64,000 nt of DNA. Origin: Tetrastigma voinierianum (taxonomy: Eukaryota > Streptophyta > Magnoliopsida > Vitales > Vitaceae). The stretch lies in NCBI GenBank assembly GCA_016808115.1, contig JAEQBH010007410.1, positions 62,001 through 126,000 on the forward strand, in the 5' to 3' direction. Shown one piece after another: positions 56,044 to 64,000 of the stretch. Each line of letters begins with the position of its first letter. Positions within the stretch are counted from its first letter, which is position 1. Made by a program: the position numbers and the translations under genes. Under the pieces are notes generated by a model. That model was not told where the DNA came from and ran no database searches. It worked only from the letters and a program-made list of their open reading frames with translations.

Positions 56044-56334
56044 CTAAAATAACTGAGAAATTATGTAGGAATCATGAAGAACCTTGATTACTATGGTTCT
56101 CAAATCGGTCGAACAGCGTGAGACGGCCCCTTCGGAGTTCCCTTGGCCGGTTCGGGTTTGCAGTTTCTTTGCCACATTAGTAGACAGTCGTCCTTCAATA
56201 ATGGTGTATGGATTAGTTTGGAGGATGATGACTTTCAGTGAGGAGGTAGAAAGAATGAGTAAGAAAGAGCAACCCAAGAATGTTGTAGTGCTTCATTGTG
56301 ATGATGATTGTATCTCAAATGTGTTTTTCAAATG
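56044..56334 (-). other. Possible signal-peptide exon, unassigned
   Basis: The minus strand has an ATG at about 56295 reading MKHYNILGLLFLTHSFYLLT, a basic start and hydrophobic core like a secretory signal. A second frame (56044-56277) stays open for 77 codons. Position upstream of the legumain blocks would suit a first exon, but the following residues do not match the legumain N-terminus. Confidence 0.3.
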
Positions 56335-56408
56335 AATGAGGAGAGAAGGCTATTTATAGAGACTTCTATGGTTTGGTTCGTGTTTTTGAAAACCCAGAAC
56401 ACTATTTT

Positions 56409-56720
56409 AGGGTATGTTTGTTTACGATTTTTGAAAACTATTTTCTGTTCTAAAAAACAAAGAGAATAAGGAAACACGATGAACATAAAAAACAATAAAT
56501 TCAAATAAAAAGAAGAGTATTTGGGTTCTTTGTGTTCTCAAAAACTGTTTTCAAAAACATTTTTCAAAAACATAAACCAAAAAATTTAATGTTTTCTATG
56601 TTATTTGTGTTTTTCATAACAAAAAAATGGGGACCAAACGTGTTCTCCCTACTTTTCTGGTTCCTATTGTTTTTTAAAATAAAAAACAATTTTCAAAAAC
56701 CAGAACCAAGCATGCCCAAG
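56409..56720. repeat. MITE with inverted ends, about 310 bp
   Basis: Left end gggtatgtttgtttacgatt then tttgaaaactattttct. The right end tttcaaaaaccagaaccaag plus catgccc is its reverse complement with a few mismatches. The interior contains only iterated gttttcaaaaaca/tgtttttcataac. No transposase. Confidence 0.8.
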
Positions 56721-56729
56721 TTTCCTATT

Positions 56730-57470
56730 TTTTTACAATATTTTCTGTTCTTAAAAAAAACATAAATATAATTAAAATAATTATAAATTCATATATATTT
56801 TAAATTGTTTTATTTTTGAAGAAATATTTTTTTAAATTGTTTAATCTATATATAAGAGAAAAAAAAAATAAGCAAATGAGTTTGAAGTAGCATATATAGA
56901 GACAATTGCTATTTTAAATTTATTTTATTTTCTTTTTGTTTTACAAAGTTTTTCTTTTTATATTTTCAAGGGCAAACATAGCCCAGGAAGAAATATAAAG
57001 AAAATCTTTAAAAAAATTACAAATAATTAAATAAATAAATAAAACAGATTTGGCTTGTTCTACCCTATTTTTATATTGAAATTTTTTCGTGTCAATAAGA
57101 AAAAGAAATCACAAGGGACATTTATAGAGAAAATTTTCCTATTTAATTAAGTATTTCCACAAATAGGTATCACTATTACTCAAGTTATTAACTCTAGCCA
57201 AATAAATAAAATGCATTAATTATACTTTATCTCTTGAATTCCCAAAACATTCTTTTGTTAGACATTATTTTCTCCAAAAAATTAGAAACTTTCTTTGTAC
57301 TTTCTTTTAAATCTTATTTCTTAACTCAATAATATTATTGCCACATTTATCTTAGAATTTGAAACCTTCTTGCATTATTTTGATTTTAAGGTAATAGAAG
57401 TAGACAAGAAATGGAAAATTTTTTTTTTTTTTGCTTTATTGGATTTGAGTTTGTGTTTGATAGATTGTGA
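56730..57470. other. AT-rich stretch without recognisable features
   Basis: I see no gene, only poly-A/T tracts. Confidence 0.6.
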
Positions 57471-57471
57471 G

Positions 57472-57577
<106 letters not shown>

Positions 57578-57639
57578 TATAAGTTTTCACAGAAAAATTT
57601 ATAGGATAAGAGAATAAGTGATGTGAAGTACAATTTTAG

Positions 57640-58775
57640 AATGAGATGTCCTAAATACAAAATAAAAAAATTAGAAAAAGAAAAAAAAACTGTGGAGATA
57701 AAACCAGTTTGAAAACATACATTTTTAAATTTTAAATTTTTTATATTAAAAATTTAAGATAAATAAAATGAGTCTTAAGTAGTAAATAAAAATAATTTAT
57801 AATTTTTTTTTACTGTTTCTTTCTTTCTGCTTTATCTATTTATTTTCTTTTCTTACATTTTTCTAGAAAATTTTCATGGAAAAACATGTTGAAACTAATT
57901 ACTTAATTATTAAAGATACAAAAAATTTCAAAATAAAATATTTCTTGTATAATAATAGCAAAGAATCTTATCAGAATATACCCTAATAGGAAACTATCAA
58001 TGTTAAAATAGAACATTTTCCTTATATATATATATATATATACTAAAATACAAAATAAAAAAGTAAGAAAAAGAAAAAGAAAAAACTATTTAAGATAAAA
58101 CCAGTTGAAAACTTATACATTTTAAAATTTTTTAATTTTTATATTAAAAATTTAAGATAAATAAATGAGTCTTAGTAGTAAATAAAATGTTTATCATTTT
58201 TTATTGTTTTCCTTTCTTCCTACTTTCACCTATTTATTTTTCTTTCTGTATATTTTCACAAATTTTCATGAAAAACATGCTTAAAACTAATTACTTAATT
58301 GTGGAGATACAAAAATTTCAAAATAAAATATTTCTTGTATAATAATAGCAAAGAATCTTATCCAGAATATACCCCTAATAGGAAACTATTAAAATAAGAC
58401 ATTTTCCATATATATATATATACTAAAATACAAGTAAAAAAATTAAGAAAAAGAAAAAAGAAAAAACTATTAAAGTTAAAACCAGTTGAAAACTTATACA
58501 TTTTAAATTTTTTAATTTTAAGTACAGATAAATAAATGAAGTCTTAAGTAGTAAATAAAAATAATTTATAATTTTTTTTACTGTTTCTTTCTTCCTGCTT
58601 TATCTATTTATTTTCTTTTCTTAAGTAGAAATCTTTCATGAAAAAACATGGCGAATTTAATTACTTAATCATTAAAGATACAAAAAATTTCAAAATAAAA
58701 AATTTCTTGTATAATAACAGCAAAGTCTTATCAGAATATACTTCATGAAACTATCAATATTAAATAGAACATTTT

Positions 58776-58820
<45 letters not shown>

Positions 58821-59190
58821 ATATATATACTAAAATAAAATAAAAAATTAAGAAAGAAAAAAAACTATTTAGATAAAATAGTTTGAAAACTTATACATTT
58901 TAAGGCATATATTAAAATTAAAATAATAAAACAGTCTTAAGTAAGTAAATACAAATGAATTTATAATTTTTTTACTGTTTTAACTCTTTTTACTTTACCT
59001 ATTTATTTTCTATCCTTAAATTTTTTAGAAATCTTTCAAAACCTTGTGAAACTAATTATTTAATTATTAAAAGATACAAAATTTCAAAATAAAATCTTCT
59101 TGTATTATAATAGCAAGAATCTTGTCAGAATATACCCCTAATAGGAAATATCAATATTTAAAAATAGAACATTTCCTTATATATATATAT
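57640..59190 (+). repeat. Four-copy AT-rich tandem repeat, unit 370-410 bp
   Basis: Units begin (t)actaaaatacaaaataaaa at about 57648, 58041, 58421 and 58829. Each contains ataaaaccagttgaaaac, tttatctatttattttcttt, actaattacttaatt, ttcaaaataaaatatttctt, tataataatagcaaagaatc and acattttcctt, and ends in a (TA)n run. Confidence 0.95.
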
Positions 59191-59474
59191 ATAAAATTAC
59201 AAATTAACTTAAAGAGAATTTGAGTCACTATTCACGTAGTTGCTTAGGGACCTATAAATCTGTAATTAGGTCCACAAAATCAAATTCCCACAGAGATATA
59301 TATGAAATAAAAAATAAAAAATAAAACTTAATCAATAATGGAACAGCCTTTGGAGATATTGAGCTTAGGGGCCACTACAAATTTTTTTTTTCTTAATTGT
59401 GGATGTCAGTTAGCTTGCATAAACATCAACTAATTCTACTAAACTTTGAAGTTAACGATCGGATAAATCTTTAG

Positions 59475-60480
59475 GTAGGGGTGGCAATTCGTGTCGATGG
59501 ATTATGTTCGTGTTCGTGTCGATATCTGAATGGTATCAATATTCATTGGCTGGCTGTATGAATAATAGCGTATCGATATTAGATTGCTATCAGCCCAACC
59601 CATTTATTATTCGTGTTAGACAAGTCAACACGAATATGAGTCATTTAATTTTATTATTTAAAATAATAATAATTATAATTAATCATTCATACATGTTTAA
59701 ACAAATAACCTATTAAATTTAACATGTTTATTAATTTTATTATTTAAATTAATATAGTGCATAATTAATAATCCATACTTAATACAAATAACTTATTAAA
59801 TAGGTTAATTAGTATTATAATAATTAAAAACGAGATCAATTCAAATCAAAAAAAATTTGTATTTAGGCGGTCAGCGAATATGGCCAGGCTCACGATTATA
59901 CTCAACCCAAACTGCAAAATCGCGTTAGGTTAACACATGCGTGTTCGCGTGTCTGTCAAATTTTGTCGACCTACCATTTAGTACTGGGATGATGGATAAG
60001 ATGATCATTGGGTTAAAACCCAGGAGCTTTAGAATTAGGGGTGGCAAGGTGGAGTGCAGTAATGTCTTGTCAACCTTAAGAGTATTCCCATTAACATATT
60101 CATTAACTTTCGAACATGATACGAATAATAATTGTGTCAAAATTAACAAATTCAAACACGGTTCAATTAGTAATTTGGTAACACGACAAGACACGTATAA
60201 TCCGTTTATTAATTAAGTCATTTAAATTAATATAATTTAAAATTCACCCATTAATATTTAACACAAATAACATATTAAACCGATTAATCTGAGTTAAATG
60301 TTAATTTACATAATAATTAAACGGATCAATATTGTGTCATATGGATTGACACAAATATAATCCATTTATTATACATATTATGCGGATCAATACAAATTTG
60401 ACCAAAACACACAAAAAAACATGTTAAATTCGTGTCGAGTTCACAAATCTTGTCAAATTTGACCTAATCTACTTTAAACC
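59475..60480. repeat. Two tandem copies of an aggggtggcaa element
   Basis: Both copies start with ta/tt-aggggtggcaa (59475 and 60034) and end gtcaaattttgtcgaccta / gtcaaatttgacctaatct. The interior has cgtgt(c)-rich and aataacatattaa blocks. This resembles a common plant DNA-transposon-derived repeat of about 450-550 bp. No coding region; the two short frames at 59925-60216 are within it. Confidence 0.7.
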
Positions 60481-60805
60481 AACTAAACTATCCCTTTAGG
60501 GGCTACTACAAATCTTCTAATGAAATAAATGATTTACTAAAATTCTTTTTTATTTTAATTTAAAAATTAATAATTAATAATTACTTGCTCAAAAGATGAA
60601 TTTTAACAAAGAATATAAAACTAGAAAAATTTAGATCTCACCAAGTATATGTAATAGAGAGAAACTTTCTTTTCCTCATTCCCTTGCTACCAATTCTTTT
60701 TTCTTTTTTTTTTTTTAAATCTAAATGTTTATTGATGAATTTTAAGAAAATCTCAATTAGTGATTACCAGTTTCTAGGATTCTAATGTAGAAACTAATTA
60801 ATGGA

Positions 60806-61017
60806 ACTAAGGACTTGTTTGATTCTTGTTTTTCAAAGAGAACAATTTTTAAAAACACAATTTTAGTGTTCTTTGAAAACAATTCTTATTTTATGAATTT
60901 TGTGTTTTTCAGAATAAATAAAATGGAAACCAAATATTTTCTCTGCGTATTCATTCTTCTTATTGTTTTTTATCATAGAAAACAGTTTTCAAAAGCAAGA
61001 ATCAAACAAACCCTAAG
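60806..61017. repeat. MITE with inverted ends, about 210 bp
   Basis: Left end gacttgtttgattcttgttt; right end caaaagcaagaatcaaacaa then accctaagc, its reverse complement. It is the same family as 50657 and 56409. Confidence 0.82.
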
Positions 61018-61331
61018 CTCGTTGATCTTATCAAGGAAGAAAATAAAGTCTCTTATTGAAAATTTCTTCATAAAACTGGTATTCATATTTATAAACATTC
61101 TATTTTCTTGGTATTCCTATTTATAAACTTTCTATTTTCTTAAACCCTTTTCCTTCTTTGTGAAATAGGTTTTTATTTTCCTTTTGGTTTTTTCCACCAT
61201 TAGTATCAAGGGTTCTTTTTGGGACAGTTTAGATAAGCCAGCCTACAAGACATTTTTTTTTTTCATTTCCTATTTATTCGTTTCTTCTTCCATTTCTTCT
61301 CTATTTTATTGAAAATATACTTTCAATAAAA

Positions 61332-61333
<2 letters not shown>

Positions 61334-61371
<38 letters not shown>
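61334..61371. repeat. (TA)n microsatellite
   Basis: About 17 TA units. Confidence 0.9.
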
Positions 61372-61372
<1 letters not shown>

Positions 61373-61381
61373 CTAACATTA

Positions 61382-61577
61382 GGGTATGTTCTAATTTAAA
61401 CGGTGGTCTCGAGTTCGAACCTTAAGAATACAACTGTGTATTGTGATAGAGCTTTATTGTCCTTGTGATCCCTCGCGACTACTATAAGGATTAGTCTGGA
61501 TGTGGTATGATTTAAAGGCGCCTTCCGTTTGCTCACGAGTTTGCTCAGGACACCTTATGGTCTAACAAAAAAAAAAA
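61382..61577 (+). mobile_element. SINE-like retroposon with poly-A tail
   Basis: Flanked by an exact 7-bp direct repeat aacatta (61375-61381 and 61578-61584) and ending in an A13 tract. It contains gagttcgaacc near its start, a match to the RNA polymerase III B box (GTTCGANNCC). No A box was identified with confidence. About 196 bp, non-coding. Confidence 0.65.
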
Positions 61578-61689
61578 AACATTATGTATACATACAAAAA
61601 AGAGGGCAAAGACAAACTTACCAACCGACCTAACAAGCTAAAGAATACACAAGAGGCATCTTACAAAAGAAGAATCAGCTAGAATCATG

Positions 61690-62270
61690 GTAGCCCAGGA
61701 ACAAAGGGACCTAAAGAAAAAAGACTTCAATATATCAAAAGAAAACCGGTCATTCTCAAACACAACTTTGTTCATTTCCTTCAAAATTGCCCACAACAAG
61801 AATATAGGAGTTGCCTGCCTGCCACAACTTTATTTCTTTTTTCTTTAGAGGAAGACACATCCGACCAAAAATTAGCTCTTTTACCCATAAGTGACAAACT
61901 GAACCACCTTCTATAAGAGAAAATAAGGATGTCCAAAAGCCCCGAATCTTTGAGCAATGGATAAAAAGGTGTTCCATAAACTCTTCGCCTGCCCATAGAA
62001 AGGACTCCTTCAATCAATTAGGTATTGTACTTTGTCAAGAAGAATATGGAGGTAACCTTGAAAGGTAACTCAATTGGTCTAAGGTCTTAGGATTTAACCC
62101 AATGGTCATCAGTTCTAGTTCCCTCAAAGCCATTGGAGATTTACCCGATCGTTAACTTTAATGCCCTGAGAGATTAATCAAAGAGTAATAGTAAGTTGGC
62201 TTGACGTTCTGATTATAAAAAAGAAGAATATGGAGGTAAGAGTTAGGGCATTCATAGTCAATGGTTTGAT
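61690..62270 (-). pseudogene. LINE reverse transcriptase zinc-binding domain fragment
   Basis: Minus-strand frames 61756-62013 and 61781-62017 together give MEHLFIHCSKIRGFWTSLFS, then SLIEGG and an E-L-I-F-G turn, the C-terminal zf-RVT block (H-x-x-x-x-C core) of plant non-LTR retrotransposons. Downstream the frame continues through a NKVVFEN and RSLCSWA-like tail (61690-61780). It is interrupted at 62037 by a SINE and broken by at least one shift. No endonuclease or RT core is present, as expected for a 5'-truncated LINE or an old fragment. Confidence 0.78.
62056..62220 (+). mobile_element. tRNA-derived SINE (Au-like)
   Basis: About 165 bp flanked by a perfect 19-bp target duplication: aagaagaatatggaggtaa at 62037-62055 and 62221-62239. 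The start ggtaactcaattggtct is an A-box-like tRNA region, cagttctagttccc a B-box-like one. The tail agattaatca...aagttggcttgac resembles the 3' end of the Au SINE family, with a short A-rich end. The family name is from memory. Inserted in the LINE fragment. Confidence 0.85.
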
Positions 62271-62479
62271 AATAGGGGTGTTCATAGAACAACCTTTTCA
62301 TATCAGTACTAAAGATAAGTCAGGCAAGTCTATTTCTCTCTCTCTAATTATGTTTTTAATTTAATTTGAATAAATGTCATTACTGATCAATGTTGCTATA
62401 CATTGAATAAAAATGAGAATTTAAAAAAAAAAAAAAAAAAAGGGAAAAATTGATGGGACATACCATACCATTCAGCAGA

Positions 62480-63960
62480 ATGATTTATCACTTTTGTAGA
62501 CCAAGAAGGATCCAGAACCAAAATAATTGGAAGCCAATGCCATTCCAGCTGATGTTGGTTGAGAGAATGCCAGCTGAGAGCTCTTTAGGACAAACCCCAT
62601 CCTGAAACTTTTCCTGCATTATTAAACAAGAATCTATAAGAACAAAAAAATCAAGAAAAAAAAAAAAAAAAACATTTATAACAATCGTTAAGATCTTAAG
62701 CTCACATTTGTAAATCATTCTGAGAGCTTAAGCTCACATTTGTAAATCATTAAGATCACTCAACTAAGATTTGTTTGGTCACTTCATCATCAAATGGCAG
62801 TAGAAAGTTTGCCAATTGTTCGGTGTTAAAAAACATGATATTCATATTAAACTCAAATCCTATAAGATTGAGATTTTAGGAGAGCTGGTTGTTTAACATT
62901 CGGTAAGTTCAAGGAAATGCATCTAAATTGGTCATTGAGATATCAAACACAACCCTCCAATCCATGTAGTTTTCTTCTTTTTACTTCACATAATGTGTTG
63001 GTTTCTTGAACTCACCTCACAGCATCCAGAAGTTGGCTGGCAATATGTTTTCTTCTATTGGAGGGAGTGAATGTAATAATTCCATGGAAATAGCAGGCAC
63101 GACTTCATTTTCACAGAGGACAGGTCCATTGGGTGTTTTGTCAATACTTGACGACTATTAACAGAGGGCTCTTTCCTCTGAAAACACAGTCCCAAACTGA
63201 GTTTGGCTGAATTCAGTCTTCCTGGATTTGAGTTAGCATTCTGGATCTTTCATCTGATGGGGACGAGAACTTGATTTTGTAGGCGGTTTTATTGATTCTC
63301 GACTAGACAGCCAAGCAACCCTTTAGGAAATGAATAGAGTACACCTGCAACCACAAGGATGACGGCGATGAAGGAAGATATGAGATAGGAAGTTGAGCAT
63401 CACTGTTCTAGAGGATGGTTCTGAGGCCATTGATAGTGCTGCTTTATCAAATCTCAAAACTAATTCTAGGGAAGAACTTGAGAATGAGGATTCCAAAGAA
63501 CTTGGAATTTGTTCGATATGAATCTAGGAAATTCATGTATGTTGTGAGCTACCAGAAGGAATAAAATGTAAGGTAATGTGCAATCTAATTTAACTCAGAA
63601 ATATATATTCAGATGGACCAGATAATGGAACCTACAAAGAAACCAAGTAGAGTTTGATGTCGATCACCTTACAGTTCTCGTAGAAAAATCCATCCATGCC
63701 AAGCTCAATCTCCATCACATCTTTACAACCTCTTGAACCTAACAATACCATAAAATCCAAATTAAAAGCTCGCAATAATGACCAAATGTAGAGATCCAAC
63801 ATATAAAGCGACTACCCATCAAGGTCAAACCTTGTTCTTGCTTCTGAGCAGGAGGGTTGCCATCCAATACCAAAATGATTCGTCCCCCTCCAGCTGAAGG
63901 CATACGAATGATTCTCTCGTTTCGACAACCCTGTGGATTCAACAAACAACGAATCAAGTG
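62480..63960 (-). other. Unrecognised intron-bearing gene, exon-like pieces
   Basis: Three minus-strand exon-like pieces have good splice borders: 63827-63931 (after ag, GCRNERIIRMPSAGGGRIIL then VLDGNPPAQKQEQ, donor gtttga), 63665-63737 (GSRGCKDVMEIELGMDGFFY then ENCK, donor gtgatc) and 62493-62616 (after cag, EKFQDGVCPKELSAGILSTN then ISWNGIGFQLFWFW, stop at about 62493). Between them, 63240-63440 could hold a further exon starting MASEPSSRTVMLNF. I do not recognise the family. The gene would extend left of 62493 only as untranslated region and right beyond the window. Confidence 0.4.
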
Positions 63961-64000
63961 AAATAAACTCAGCTAGATGATGAAATTTCATTTCCTACTA

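Overview
This is nuclear DNA from a flowering plant, almost certainly a dicot. It is filled with Ty3/gypsy and Ty1/copia LTR retrotransposons, MITEs, SINEs, AT-rich satellites and split, intron-bearing gene remnants, and shows no bacterial-style operons. The env-like proteins of the Athila-type elements and the MITE family look grapevine-like to me; that is recognition from memory only and should be treated as weak.

Layout. Positions 1-25417 hold a noncoding segment (copy A) followed by a large plus-strand Tat-lineage Ty3/gypsy element (LTRs about 640-1316 and 24777-25417). Its gag is interrupted by a complete minus-strand Athila-like element (2580-14072). Its protease-RT spacer is interrupted by a solo Tekay-type LTR (about 15033-16911). 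Downstream of pol it carries a 61-bp tandem repeat and a decayed antisense coding region. Positions 25475-36270 hold segment B, whose MITE is split by an LTR-like insertion. That insertion is split by a second Athila-like element (26546-35733, exact 5-bp target duplication CCTCG), which in turn contains the 3' half of a plus-strand Tekay-type chromovirus (integrase, chromodomain remnant and one LTR). Positions 36569-41922 hold a Ty1/copia element with short LTRs, and 42643-44585 a minus-strand solo Tekay LTR with candidate duplication GAGGA.

Positions 44.6-50.7 kb are AT-rich repeats: minisatellites, a 46-bp inverted repeat, a second copy of segment A (47720-48305), a seven-unit array of 260-345 bp, and a second copy of segment B. 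Positions 51.2-55.4 kb carry the clearest host gene, a minus-strand legumain (vacuolar processing enzyme, peptidase C13) with at least six exon-like blocks. Splice sites and the catalytic-His block are recognisable, but there are several 1-2 bp frameshifts, no recognisable catalytic Cys and no visible C-terminal exon. Positions 56-61.4 kb are AT-rich tandem repeats, MITEs and SINE-like insertions. Positions 61.7-62.3 kb hold a LINE reverse-transcriptase zinc-binding fragment interrupted by a tRNA-derived SINE with a 19-bp target duplication. Positions 62.5-64 kb contain exon-like pieces of an unrecognised minus-strand gene.

The transposon genes do not cooperate with host genes here: they form a stratified insertion record. 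Nearly every recognisable reading frame is broken by single-base indels, many in homopolymers. This means either old decay or an incompletely polished long-read assembly, and pseudogene calls should be read with that in mind. Stretches of noncoding DNA not listed separately hold nothing I can support.
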